From: Thioalkalivibrio sp. ALJ21
GTDB taxonomy: Bacteria > Pseudomonadota > Gammaproteobacteria > Ectothiorhodospirales > Ectothiorhodospiraceae
Assembly: GCF_000378605.1 (NCBI RefSeq)
Contig: NZ_KB905156.1
Coordinates: 601,209-665,208, forward strand
Length of the DNA stretch: 64,000 nt
Direction: 5' to 3'
In this document: one piece after another, positions 26,373-37,512 of the stretch
Layout: each line of letters begins with the position of its first letter
Position numbering within the stretch: the first letter of the stretch is position 1
The notes under the pieces: generated by a model
What the model was told of the DNA's origin: nothing
Databases searched by the model: none
Seen by the model: the letters and a program-made list of their open reading frames with translations, nothing else
Position numbers and translations under genes: made by a program

Positions 26373-27188
26373 ATGGCCGAGCTGGATATCATGAAGCCCA
26401 CTGCCGACGGTCCCCTGAACGGCTGCGGGATCCTGGTCACGCGGCCGGCGGCGCAAGCCGAGGAGTTCTGCGCCCTGCTGGCCGACGATGGCGCCGAGGT
26501 GATCCGCTTTCCGGTGCTGGAGATCCTGGCGCCCAGCGACCCGACCAATCTGCGCGCGGTGCTGGATCAGCTGGACTCGTTCGACATTGCGGTTTTCATC
26601 AGCCCGAACGCGGTGCAGCGGGTGCTGAACCTGGCGCTGGCCGACCGCGCCTGGCCCGAAGGGACGCGGATCGCGGCCATCGGTAACCGCACCGCGAAGG
26701 AGCTGAAGGGCTTTGGCCTGAACGTGGACATCGCCCCGCCGCGGCGCTTCGACAGCGAGGCGTTGCTGGAACAGCCGGCAATGCAGGACGTGACCGGCCA
26801 GCGCGTAGTGATCTTTCGCGGCGACGGCGGGCGCGAATACCTCGGCGATACGCTGAAATCGCGCGGCGCGGAGGTCACCTTTGCCGAGGCCTATCGGCGC
26901 GGGCGCCCGGAGGGCGATACCGGCGCGCTGATGTATGCGTTCTCGCGCGACCAGATCGACATCATCACCATCACCAGTGGCGAGGGCCTGCGTAATCTCT
27001 ACGAGATGGTCGGCAAGCTCGGGCGCATGTGGCTGCGCAAGACGCCGCTGGTGGTCGGTTCCGAACGCATCGGCGAGATCGCGCAGGAGCTGGGGTTCAA
27101 GGCCGCCGTGGAGGTCGCCGACGACCCGACCGATGCCGCGATGCAGCAGGCGGTACATCGCCTGGCCGCACAACTCGCGACTAGTTAG
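26373..27188 (+). CDS. hemD: Uroporphyrinogen-III synthase
   Basis: A 271-residue protein that closes hydroxymethylbilane to uroporphyrinogen III. HemD is poorly conserved, but LVTRPAAQAEEF near the start, FISPNAVQRVL, AAIGNRTAKELKGFG and the second-domain ITITSGEGLRNLYEMVG fit the family, and the place right after hemC supports it. The end overlaps the end of the convergent flavoprotein gene by eight bases. Confidence 0.93.
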   Translation: MAELDIMKPTADGPLNGCGILVTRPAAQAEEFCALLADDGAEVIRFPVLEILAPSDPTNLRAVLDQLDSFDIAVFISPNAVQRVLNLALADRAWPEGTRIAAIGNRTAKELKGFGLNVDIAPPRRFDSEALLEQPAMQDVTGQRVVIFRGDGGREYLGDTLKSRGAEVTFAEAYRRGRPEGDTGALMYAFSRDQIDIITITSGEGLRNLYEMVGKLGRMWLRKTPLVVGSERIGEIAQELGFKAAVEVADDPTDAAMQQAVHRLAAQLATS

Positions 27189-28218
27189 CGGCCTCGTGGG
27201 GCGCGGCCGGCTCGAAGCTGTCGTAGTAAAGCTGCTCGGTCGGTAGTCCCGCGGCGAGAAAGGCGTTGGTCGCCGCCTCGATCATCGCCGGCGGGCCGGC
27301 CATGTAGACATCGAATCCGGACAGGTCCGGGTATTCGGCCAGTACCGCGTCGTGGGGCCAGCCCGCGACCGCCGGGAACCCGCCCGCCGTGTCCGCCGGT
27401 ACATCGGAGAGCACCGGCGTAAAGCGAAAATGCTCGCCGTGTTCGGTGCTCATGCGGGCGAGCCAATCGGGGGCGTAAATCCCCTCTGCACTGCGCGCGC
27501 CCCAGAACAGGTGGTGCGGGCGGTCGAAGCCCTCGACCGCCAGATGATCCAGCATCCCCTTGAGCGGGCCGAAGCCCGTGCCGCCGCCGACGAACAGGCG
27601 CGGACGCTCGGATTCCTCGTCGACAAAGAACGTGCCGAGCGGCCCCTCGATACGCAACAGCGCCTTGGGCTGCATCTCCTCGAACACCATCTTCGAGAAG
27701 CGCCCACCCTCCAGGTGGCGCACATGCAGGACCAGCTGCTCGTCGTCATGCGGGGCATTGGCCAGCGAGTAGCTGCGGCGCCCGCCGCCCTTGAGCAGGA
27801 CATCCAGGTACTGCCCGGCGAGGAACTGCATGCGCTCGGTTGCGGGGAGCTGCAGGCGCAGCTCCATCACATCGTCGGCCAGACGGTTCAGCTGCGCGAC
27901 GCGACAGGGCAGCGTCTTCACGACGATGTCCTTGGCCGCGCCGATCTCGCGGACCTCGATCTCCAGATCATCCACCGGCACCGCCTGGCAGAACAGTGCC
28001 CAGCCATCGGCCAGTTCCGCCTCGGTAATACCCGGCGGCTTCTGCGGCCCGTGGTCGACTTCGCCCGCGAGGACGCGGCCCTTGCAGGATCCACAGGCGC
28101 CGTTGCGACAGCCGTAGGGAAACGCAAACCCCTGGCGCAGCGCGGCCTCGAGGACGGTCTCGTCGTCCTCGACCTCGAGCTGCTGCCCGCTGGGCTGGAT
28201 GATCACGTCAAAGGCCAT
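27181..28218 (-). CDS. 2Fe-2S ferredoxin / FAD / NAD(P)H reductase (CDP-6-deoxy-glucoseen reductase-like)
   Basis: A 345-residue electron-transfer flavoprotein. A plant-type ferredoxin domain comes first (CRNGACGSCKGRV, 36-48, then a fourth Cys about 30 residues on), followed by an FAD domain (RSYSLANAP) and an NAD(P)H domain (LFVGGGTGFGPLKGM; end MAGPPAMIEA). This is the Fre/AscD-like type often found near ubiD in gammaproteobacteria. It may feed electrons to an oxygenase; the partner is unknown. The ATG at 28218 has GGGAGC seven bases upstream. Confidence 0.88.
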   Translation of the reverse strand: MAFDVIIQPSGQQLEVEDDETVLEAALRQGFAFPYGCRNGACGSCKGRVLAGEVDHGPQKPPGITEAELADGWALFCQAVPVDDLEIEVREIGAAKDIVVKTLPCRVAQLNRLADDVMELRLQLPATERMQFLAGQYLDVLLKGGGRRSYSLANAPHDDEQLVLHVRHLEGGRFSKMVFEEMQPKALLRIEGPLGTFFVDEESERPRLFVGGGTGFGPLKGMLDHLAVEGFDRPHHLFWGARSAEGIYAPDWLARMSTEHGEHFRFTPVLSDVPADTAGGFPAVAGWPHDAVLAEYPDLSGFDVYMAGPPAMIEAATNAFLAAGLPTEQLYYDSFEPAAPHEAAN

Positions 28219-28378
28219 GCGCTGCTCCCGCTGCTGATCCAACAAGGGGGCTTATTGTCGCCACGGTCCGGGCAAACGCAAGCAACCCCGGAAGCGGCAT
28301 GTGGCGGTCCCGGGGGGTGCATTCCGCGGACGGGATGGGGCAGACTCGGAAGCGCCAATCACAGGCAGGGAGAAAGGA

Positions 28379-28945
28379 ATGCAGGGAGAAAAATGGACGG
28401 CCGCACTGGCCGCTGCCGGGCTGATGCTGCTGGGCGGCTGCGCGGCCAACGAAACCCGTGAAACGGATGCGGGGGCCGAGGCCGCCGCCGAGGTCACCAA
28501 TCCGGAGGTGATCGTCGCGGTGCCCGAGCGCTTCGCCTATAGCGACGATGCAACGGTGTCCGAGGCCATTCGCCGCGAATGCGAACTGGAGGAGCGCTTC
28601 CCCGGTTTCGTGCAGGAGTTCGGCGCGCGCCATGATGTTCGGGTCGAAACCGGCGCGGACGTGAGCCCCGGTGACGCTGGGAAGGTACTGGTGGTGGAGA
28701 TCACCCAGGCCCGCAATGACGGAAGCGCCTGGTCCGGACACCGGTCCCTGGCGGAGGCCGAGGGCACGCTGTACGAGAACGGCGAGGCGGTGGCCGAGTT
28801 CACCTCGCGTCGGGTCTCCGGTGGCGGGGCATTCGGCGGGTTCAAGGGCAGCTGCGCGGTGATGGGGCGCACGGTTCGGGCCATGGGCGCCGACATCGCG
28901 GCCTGGGTGCGGCTACCCGAGGATGGTGCACACCTGGGCAACTAG
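28379..28945 (+). CDS. Hypothetical lipoprotein
   Basis: A 188-residue protein with a type II signal peptide and lipobox LGGC (Cys at about residue 21), so it should be a lipid-anchored envelope protein. The mature part is acidic (TRETDAGAEAAAEV) and then forms a single alpha/beta domain (VIVAVPERFAYS; GKVLVVEITQARNDG; AVAEFTSRRVSGGGAFGGFKGSC). The tail resembles small lipoproteins with a glycine-rich GAFGGFKGSC stretch and two Cys. GGGAGAAAGGA precedes the ATG. No function can be given. Confidence 0.75.
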   Translation: MQGEKWTAALAAAGLMLLGGCAANETRETDAGAEAAAEVTNPEVIVAVPERFAYSDDATVSEAIRRECELEERFPGFVQEFGARHDVRVETGADVSPGDAGKVLVVEITQARNDGSAWSGHRSLAEAEGTLYENGEAVAEFTSRRVSGGGAFGGFKGSCAVMGRTVRAMGADIAAWVRLPEDGAHLGN

Positions 28946-28974
28946 GGGACTGCCGGGCGGGGCTGTGGCGACGA

Positions 28975-30438
28975 CTACAGCCCCAGCTCGTCCCACAGGG
29001 CATCCACCCGCTCGCGTACGGCCGAATCCATCGTGATCGGTCGGCCCCACTCGCGCTCGGTCTCACCCGGCCACTTGGAGGTCGCGTCCATGCCCATCTT
29101 GGAGCCCAGCCCGGAGACCGGCGAGGCGAAATCCAGATAGTCGATCGGGGTGTTCTCCACCAGCGTCGTGTCACGCGCGGGGTCCATGCGCGTGGTAATC
29201 GCCCAGATCACATCGTTCCAGTCGCGCGTGTTCACGTCATCATCGACGACGATCACGAATTTTGTATACATGAACTGGCGCAGGAACGACCAAACGCCCA
29301 TCATCACGCGCTTCGCGTGGCCGGGATACTGCTTGCGCATGGAGACCACCGCCATGCGGTAGGAGCAGCCCTCCGGTGGCAGATAGAAGTCCACGATCTC
29401 CGGAAACTGCTTCTGCAGGATCGGGATGAAGACCTCGTTCAGGGCGACCCCCAGGACCGCCGGTTCGTCGGGCGGGCGCCCGGTGTAGGTGGAGTGATAG
29501 ATCGGCTGGTCGCGGTGGGTGATGCGATCGATGGTGAACACCGGGAATTCGTCGACCTCGTTGTAGTAGCCCGTGTGATCCCCGAACGGACCCTCCGGCG
29601 CGGTTTCGCCGGGATGGATGTGGCCCTCCAGTACGAACTCGGCCGATGCCGGGACCTCGAGATCGGAGCCGATGCAGCGGGTGACTTCGGTGCGGCTGCC
29701 CCGTAGCAGCCCGGCAAAGGCGTATTCCGACAGTGTATCCGGCACCGGTGTGACCGCACCGAGGATGGTCGCGGGGTCGGCCCCCAGAGCCACCGCAATG
29801 GGGAACGGCTCTCCCGGGTGCGCCTGACACCACTCCCGGTAGTCGAGCGCGCCCCCGCGATGCGACAGCCAGCGCATGATCACGCGGTTGCGGCCGATCA
29901 CCTGCTGACGGTAGATGCCGAGGTTCTGCCGCGACTTTTCCGGCCCGCGGGTGACGACCAGGCCCCAGGTGATCAGCGGCCCGGCATCCCCCGGCCAGCA
30001 GGTCTGCACCGGCAGGGTGGACAGGTCCACGTCGTCGCCTTCGATCACATGGCGCTGGCAGGCGGCCCCGCGCGTCTTCTTGGGCGCCATGTCGAGCACC
30101 TTGCGAAACACGGGCAGCTGCTCCCAGGCCGCCTTCAGGCCCTTGGGCGGGTCCGGCTGCTTGAGAAAGGCCAGCAGCCGGCCGACCTCGCGCAGGGCCT
30201 CCACCGAGTCCTCGCCCATTCCCATGGCCACGCGCTCCGGCGTGCCGAACAGGTTGGCCAGTACCGGGATATCGGAACCCTTGGGGTTCTCGAACAGCAA
30301 TGCGGGTCCGCCGGCGCGCAGGACGCGATCGGCGATCTCGGTCATCTCCAGGTTCGGGTCGATCTCGGTGGTGATGCGCTTGAGCTCGCCGCGGGCCTCG
30401 AGCCCGTCGATGAAGTCACGCAGGTCCCTGTATTTCAC
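28975..30438 (-). CDS. ubiD: UbiD-family 3-octaprenyl-4-hydroxybenzoate carboxy-lyase
   Basis: A 487-residue prenyl-FMN decarboxylase of ubiquinone synthesis. It starts [22 protein letters not shown] and has the family core [30 protein letters not shown] and [19 protein letters not shown], with the E-(R)-E region needed for catalysis. Length equals the E. coli protein. The GTG start has GGGAGA upstream. It needs prenyl-FMN from a UbiX not in this window. It may be in one transcript with xthA, 33 bases upstream. Confidence 0.95.
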   Translation of the reverse strand: MKYRDLRDFIDGLEARGELKRITTEIDPNLEMTEIADRVLRAGGPALLFENPKGSDIPVLANLFGTPERVAMGMGEDSVEALREVGRLLAFLKQPDPPKGLKAAWEQLPVFRKVLDMAPKKTRGAACQRHVIEGDDVDLSTLPVQTCWPGDAGPLITWGLVVTRGPEKSRQNLGIYRQQVIGRNRVIMRWLSHRGGALDYREWCQAHPGEPFPIAVALGADPATILGAVTPVPDTLSEYAFAGLLRGSRTEVTRCIGSDLEVPASAEFVLEGHIHPGETAPEGPFGDHTGYYNEVDEFPVFTIDRITHRDQPIYHSTYTGRPPDEPAVLGVALNEVFIPILQKQFPEIVDFYLPPEGCSYRMAVVSMRKQYPGHAKRVMMGVWSFLRQFMYTKFVIVVDDDVNTRDWNDVIWAITTRMDPARDTTLVENTPIDYLDFASPVSGLGSKMGMDATSKWPGETEREWGRPITMDSAVRERVDALWDELGL

Positions 30439-30471
30439 GGGTGTCTCCCAGGGCGCGGCCGTCGGCCGCGC

Positions 30472-31239
30472 CTAGTCGCTGAATTCGGCCCAGACGGGGG
30501 CGTGGTCGGAGGGCCGTTCCCAGCCGCGGGGCTCGCGGTCGATGCCCGCGGCGGTCAGGCGTTTCTGCAGGGCGGGGCTGGCGAGCACCAGGTCGATCCG
30601 AAGGCCGCGATTGCGCCGGAACGACGCCGCCCGGTAGTCGAACCAGGAGAATTCATCCTCCGGCTGTTCGAACGCACGGAAGGTGTCCGCGAGGCCAAGT
30701 TCCGTGAGGGCCGCCAGGGCCTCCCGTTCCGGGGTCGAACAGAGGATGCGCTCGTGCCAGGCCTCGGGTTCGTGCACGTCGCGGTCCTCCGGGGCGATGT
30801 TGAAATCGCCCAGCACCACGAGATTCGGGTGCGCCGCGATCTCGGCGGCCAGCCAGGTACGCATGCGCGCCAGCCAGTCGAGCTTGTAGGCGTACTTTTC
30901 GGTCCCGACGTTTTCGCCATTCACAACATAGAGGTTGACGATACGGATATCGCCGACCGTGGCCGCCAGAATACGGCGCTGGGCATCCTCCAGCCCCGGC
31001 GGGTCGGTGATGACATCCGTTGCCTGTGTACGCGAGAGGATGGCCACACCGTTGTAGGTCTTTTGTCCGGAGTAGACGACTTCATAACCGGCATCCTGGA
31101 TCGCACTGACCGGGAAATTCTCGTCGGTCAGTTTGGTTTCCTGCAAGGCGAGGATGTCCGTGCGCGAGCTGCCCAGCCAGTCGAGGACCTGGGGCAGGCG
31201 GACCTTCAGGGAGTTGACGTTCCAGCTGGCGATTTTCAC
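30472..31239 (-). CDS. xthA: Exodeoxyribonuclease III / AP endonuclease
   Basis: A 255-residue DNA-repair nuclease that cuts at abasic sites and trims 3' ends. Motifs in order: KIASWNVNSLKVRL, ILALQETKLTDENFP (metal Glu), VVYSGQKTYNGVAILSR, VLGDFNIAP (catalytic Asp-Asn) and the end PSDHAPVWAEF (catalytic His). The GTG start overlaps the stop of the peptidase gene upstream (GTGA), which settles the start. Confidence 0.94.
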   Translation of the reverse strand: MKIASWNVNSLKVRLPQVLDWLGSSRTDILALQETKLTDENFPVSAIQDAGYEVVYSGQKTYNGVAILSRTQATDVITDPPGLEDAQRRILAATVGDIRIVNLYVVNGENVGTEKYAYKLDWLARMRTWLAAEIAAHPNLVVLGDFNIAPEDRDVHEPEAWHERILCSTPEREALAALTELGLADTFRAFEQPEDEFSWFDYRAASFRRNRGLRIDLVLASPALQKRLTAAGIDREPRGWERPSDHAPVWAEFSD

Positions 31240-33284
31240 GCGGCGTCCTCCAGACCACTGTGGCGCAGCAGGGCGTCGATCTGGGGATCGCGGCCGCGGA
31301 AGGCCCGGAAGGAATCGGCGGCGGGCCGCGAGGCGCCTACCTCCAGGATCTCGCGCAGGTAGGCGGCACCGACCTCGGGCGAGAACAGGCCCTCTTCCTC
31401 GAACCGCGCAAAGGCATCGGCGGACAGGACCTCCGCCCACTTGTAGCTGTAGTAGCCCGCCGCGTAACCACCGGCAAAGATATGGGCGAAGCCATGCGGG
31501 AAGCGGTTGAATGCCGGCGGCCGGACCACGGCAACCTCGTCGCGGACCGCTTCCAGGAGATCGAGGATGGCCTCAGCCCTGTCCGGTGCCGGGCCTGCAT
31601 GCAGACGCATATCGAACAGGGAGAACTCCACCTGGCGCAGGAGCTGCAGCGCGGCATGGAAGTGGCGAGTATCGACCAGGCGCTGGTAGAGGTCGTCCGG
31701 CATGGGGTCGCCAGTCTCGTAATGTCGGGCGAACAGGTCCAGGGCCTCGCGCTCCCAACACCAGTTCTCCATGAACTGGCTCGGGAGTTCGACGGCATCC
31801 CACTCGACCCCGCTGATCCCGGCGATCTCCGGCTCGTTCACCCGTGTGAGCATGTGGTGAAGGCCGTGACCGAACTCGTGGAACAGGGTGATCACCTCGT
31901 CGTGGGTAAACAGTGCAGGCTTGCCATCCACAGGCGGCGTCGAGTTGCAGGTCATGAACGCGACCGGGACCTGCTGGGCCGCGTCCGAGACAAAGCGTTG
32001 TCGGCAGACATCCATCCAGGCACCGCCACGCTTGTTCTTGCGGGCGTATAGATCAAAGTAGAATCCAGCACGTTCGATGCCGTTCGCATCAAAAACACGG
32101 TAATAACGAACGTCGTCATGCCAGCATTCGACATTCGGGTCGGCCTCGAAACGGACACCAAACAGGCGCTCGACCAGACGAAACAGGCCCTCCACCGCCT
32201 GGCTGGCGGGAAAATAGGGCTTCAGCATTTCCTGGCTCAGCCCCAGACGCCGCTCACGCATCTTCTCGGCAGCATAGGCCATGTCCCAGGCTTCCAGTGA
32301 GTCGAGACCGAGCTCGTCGCGGGCGAAGGTGCGAAGCTCGTCTAGATCCTGCTCGGCCCGGGGACGTGCGCGCTGGGCGAGGTCCTGCAGAAAGGTATCG
32401 ACCTGGGCGGCGCTCTCGGCCATCTTGGTCGCCAGTGAGCGCTCCGCGTAGTGCGCAAACCCTGTAAGGCGGGCTTTCTCTTCCCGCAGCTGGAGGATTT
32501 CGACCATCACCTCGCTGTTGTCGAAACGACCGGCGTCGGGACCCTGGTCGGATGCCCGAGTCGCGAAGGCCTCGTACACGCGGCGGCGCAGCTCGCGGTC
32601 GTCGGCATGGCTCATCACCGCGAAATAGCTCGGAAAATCCAGGGTCACGAGATACCCGGTTTGCTCCTGGGCACGGGCATTCTGGGCCAGCATGGCCTGT
32701 TCTGCGGCGGGTATGCCGGCGAGTGCGTCCGGATCGTCGGTCTGCCAGGTCCATGACTGGGTCGCATCAAGGACGTTCTCCTCGAATCGCGCCGTGAGTG
32801 CAGACAGGCGCGCGTCGATCTCCCGCAAGCGGGCGCGCGCATCCTCAGGGAGGTCCACACCACTAAGGTGAAAGTCCCGCAGAGCGTCATCGATGACCTT
32901 GCGCCGCTCGGGCGCGAGCCGGGCGTATTCCGGGCCATCGGCCAGACGGCGAAAGGCGGCGTACAGCCCCTGATGCTGGGAAACCCAGCTACCGAACTCG
33001 GACAGCTTGGGCAGACAGGCATTGTAAGCCTGACGCAGTTCGCTGCTGTTCATAACCGCATTCAAATGCCCGACAGGTGCCCACACCTGGGAAAGACGGG
33101 CATCCAGGTGCTGCAGGGGTGCCACCAGGCCATCCCAGGTGGGCTGGTCGCCGGCCTTTCCAACAAGCGCCTCGATTCCGTCGCGATTCTCCTGAAGGAC
33201 GGTATCGATGGCAGGGAGGACATGTTCCGGGGCGATGGATCGAAACGCGGGCAGGCGATCCGTTTGCAGCAGGGGGTTGGTCAC
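31236..33284 (-). CDS. prlC: Oligopeptidase A (M3 zinc peptidase)
   Basis: A 682-residue cytosolic peptidase of the thimet type which clears short peptides, such as cleaved signal peptides. The zinc motif is TLFHEFGHGLHHML (HEXXH), with the third ligand Glu in GVEWDAVELPSQFMENW. Length fits E. coli OpdA (680). The GTG at 33284 is chosen because AGGAG is five bases before it; the longer reading frame upstream has no such site. xthA follows with a four-base overlap. Confidence 0.95.
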   Translation of the reverse strand: MTNPLLQTDRLPAFRSIAPEHVLPAIDTVLQENRDGIEALVGKAGDQPTWDGLVAPLQHLDARLSQVWAPVGHLNAVMNSSELRQAYNACLPKLSEFGSWVSQHQGLYAAFRRLADGPEYARLAPERRKVIDDALRDFHLSGVDLPEDARARLREIDARLSALTARFEENVLDATQSWTWQTDDPDALAGIPAAEQAMLAQNARAQEQTGYLVTLDFPSYFAVMSHADDRELRRRVYEAFATRASDQGPDAGRFDNSEVMVEILQLREEKARLTGFAHYAERSLATKMAESAAQVDTFLQDLAQRARPRAEQDLDELRTFARDELGLDSLEAWDMAYAAEKMRERRLGLSQEMLKPYFPASQAVEGLFRLVERLFGVRFEADPNVECWHDDVRYYRVFDANGIERAGFYFDLYARKNKRGGAWMDVCRQRFVSDAAQQVPVAFMTCNSTPPVDGKPALFTHDEVITLFHEFGHGLHHMLTRVNEPEIAGISGVEWDAVELPSQFMENWCWEREALDLFARHYETGDPMPDDLYQRLVDTRHFHAALQLLRQVEFSLFDMRLHAGPAPDRAEAILDLLEAVRDEVAVVRPPAFNRFPHGFAHIFAGGYAAGYYSYKWAEVLSADAFARFEEEGLFSPEVGAAYLREILEVGASRPAADSFRAFRGRDPQIDALLRHSGLEDAA

Positions 33285-33379
33285 GGGGACTCCTGATTCG
33301 ACTAGGACGGGAATTATGCCATTCGGACCGCGGGGCCGGGAGGGCGTTCCACCGTGGCGAGTCTCCGGAGACCCCAAGG

Positions 33380-33910
33380 CTAGGCAGGCTTGTCGGGATC
33401 CGAGGATGGGGGTTGCAAGGGGGTGTAACGCCCCATTCCGCCCAGCCAGGCGAGCGGTGCGTAGAAGGGAGAACGGCAGGTGTGCCGATATATCTGCAGG
33501 GCGGCGTTGTAGCGAATCAGGGTGTCGCGAATGGCCTGATCCAGAGCCACCACCCGACGGGCCGTCTCTTCTACATTTTCTTTTTTAATATCAATATCTT
33601 GTGGGTAAATCGAATCCCACAGTGCGCGGATCTCGCGCTCCGCTTCGGCGACGGTGCTCAGGTCGCCCCGGCGACGAGCGGTCTCCTGACGCTGCAACGA
33701 GCGATGCAAATGCTCGACGGCCGAGGGTCCGCTGCCGGCATCCACGCAAACCTTCTGCAGATGGCCGTTGCGCTGCACCAGCAAACGCTCCAGTTGATCC
33801 CAGGCACCCACCACCTGGCGTTCCTGAACGGCCAGATGGGAGTACAAGCGGGCAATGGCCAGAGTCAGACCCACGAGGCCAACGATCGTGACGATAACGA
33901 ATATCGCCAT
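33380..33910 (-). CDS. LemA-like membrane protein
   Basis: A 176-residue protein with an N-terminal membrane helix (AIFVIVTIVGLVGLTLAIARLY) and then a long helical region with VQERQVVGAWDQLERLLVQRNGHLQKV, which resembles the first helices of LemA proteins, where a W-Q-L-LLQRR pattern follows the anchor. The end is basic and Pro-rich. It lies only six bases after gyrB, so it may share its transcript. Family match is suggestive, not certain; function of LemA proteins is poorly known. Confidence 0.6.
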   Translation of the reverse strand: MAIFVIVTIVGLVGLTLAIARLYSHLAVQERQVVGAWDQLERLLVQRNGHLQKVCVDAGSGPSAVEHLHRSLQRQETARRRGDLSTVAEAEREIRALWDSIYPQDIDIKKENVEETARRVVALDQAIRDTLIRYNAALQIYRHTCRSPFYAPLAWLGGMGRYTPLQPPSSDPDKPA

Positions 33911-33916
33911 CCGGGA

Positions 33917-36352
<2,436 letters not shown>

Positions 36353-36382
36353 TTACGGCATCCGGCGGGTAGCAGACACTGC

Positions 36383-36388
36383 AGTATA
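36383..36388 (-). promoter_or_regulatory. Possible gyrB promoter -10 box
   Basis: TATACT on the minus strand, 34 bases before the gyrB start in the 66-base recF-gyrB gap. No good -35 box. Gyrase promoters in other bacteria are supercoiling-sensitive, and a lone -10 box would fit. Confidence 0.4.
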
Positions 36389-36415
36389 ACGTAAAGCCGA
36401 GGGCTGGGGCGTGGC

Positions 36416-37489
36416 TCAGTCCGGGGTCACTACACCATGTTCCACGTGAAACAATCGCGTGGTTCGCCCACCTTCCAACCCCGGAATATGTGGCTCGACA
36501 GTGGTGACCAGCACCTGCCATCCGAACTCCAGAAGGCCGCTCATCAGCCCCTCCACCGCAGCGACATCGAGCTCCGAGACCACATCATCCAGTAGCACCA
36601 CCGGCGCCCTGCCCGCCTCGCGTTCCAGCATTCTGGCCTGCCCTCCGGTCAACGCCGTGATCAGTCGTTTTTGTTCACCCCGCGACGCCTCCGCCGCGAC
36701 CCGGCCGTCAAAGCGGAGATCGATGTCAGCGCGCTGCGGCCCGACCTGTCCGAAACCGCGTTCTTCGTCCGAATCCCGACTGCGTGCGATCGCTTCCGAA
36801 AGCGAACGATCCCGGTCCCAGCCCACACGAAGGTGCACCTGGAAGTCCCCCAGGCGCTGCGAAAACCCGAAGACGCGGGCTGCCTCCGAAGTATTGATTT
36901 CCCAGCGATCGATATAGGCCTGCCGGGCCTGCGTGATGTTCTCACCGGCGTCGACCAGTGGTCGTTCAAACTCACGGGCCGCCCGACGATCACCCTTGCG
37001 CAACGCGGCGTTACGTTGTTCGTGGGCCCGCCTCCATTGTTGCCAGTGCCATCGATACCCTCGCACCGAATGAAAACAACCCCAATCGAGCAAACGCCGC
37101 CGTTCCTCTGGTGACCCCGTGAGCAGGTCAAAGGAACCCGCATGCAGTACCCGCACCGGCAGCCATTCCGCGACACTGGCATGCCCTTCCATCCAGCGCC
37201 CGTCAAGTCGCGAGCGCCGAGTGCCTTCCCAGCTCACGCCCAGGCGATGTTCGCCGCCATGGAGGTCGCGCACCCGTCCCCCGATCCAAAGACCTTTCTC
37301 ACCCGATCGAACGACTCGGCGAAGCTGGGGTGTCCTGAACGATCGTCCTGCGGCAAGCACATGGCACGCCTCCAGCACCGAGGTCTTGCCTGCGCCGTTT
37401 GGCCCCACAAGCCGATTGATCCCCTTGCCCGGCTCGAACGTCTGCTCCGAGAGATTGCGCACCCCTCGCCACCACAGGGCTTCCAGCAC
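36416..37489 (-). CDS. recF: DNA replication and repair protein RecF
   Basis: A 357-residue SMC-like ATPase that loads RecA at gaps. Walker A is GPNGAGKTSVLEA near the start (L-E-A-L-W-W-R-G-V-R-N-L first), the signature region SRGEQKRLITALTGGQA lies in the middle, and Walker B is VVLLDDVVSELD. GTG start at 37489, 23 bases after dnaN. The last codons (LFHVEHG) contain a parS-like site, listed separately. Confidence 0.96.
   Translation of the reverse strand: MLEALWWRGVRNLSEQTFEPGKGINRLVGPNGAGKTSVLEACHVLAAGRSFRTPQLRRVVRSGEKGLWIGGRVRDLHGGEHRLGVSWEGTRRSRLDGRWMEGHASVAEWLPVRVLHAGSFDLLTGSPEERRRLLDWGCFHSVRGYRWHWQQWRRAHEQRNAALRKGDRRAAREFERPLVDAGENITQARQAYIDRWEINTSEAARVFGFSQRLGDFQVHLRVGWDRDRSLSEAIARSRDSDEERGFGQVGPQRADIDLRFDGRVAAEASRGEQKRLITALTGGQARMLEREAGRAPVVLLDDVVSELDVAAVEGLMSGLLEFGWQVLVTTVEPHIPGLEGGRTTRLFHVEHGVVTPD
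36438..36453. promoter_or_regulatory. parS centromere-like site inside recF
   Basis: TGTTCCACGTGAAACA differs by one base from the classic parS TGTTTCACGTGAAACA, and its left half equals the Pseudomonas form TGTTCCACGTGG. ParB would bind it as a dimer and spread from it. It lies about 2 kb from the proposed oriC and 11 kb from parAB. I found no second copy in the window. Confidence 0.8.
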
Positions 37490-37512
37490 AGTGCCTGTCC
37501 GCCCGGTCGCGA

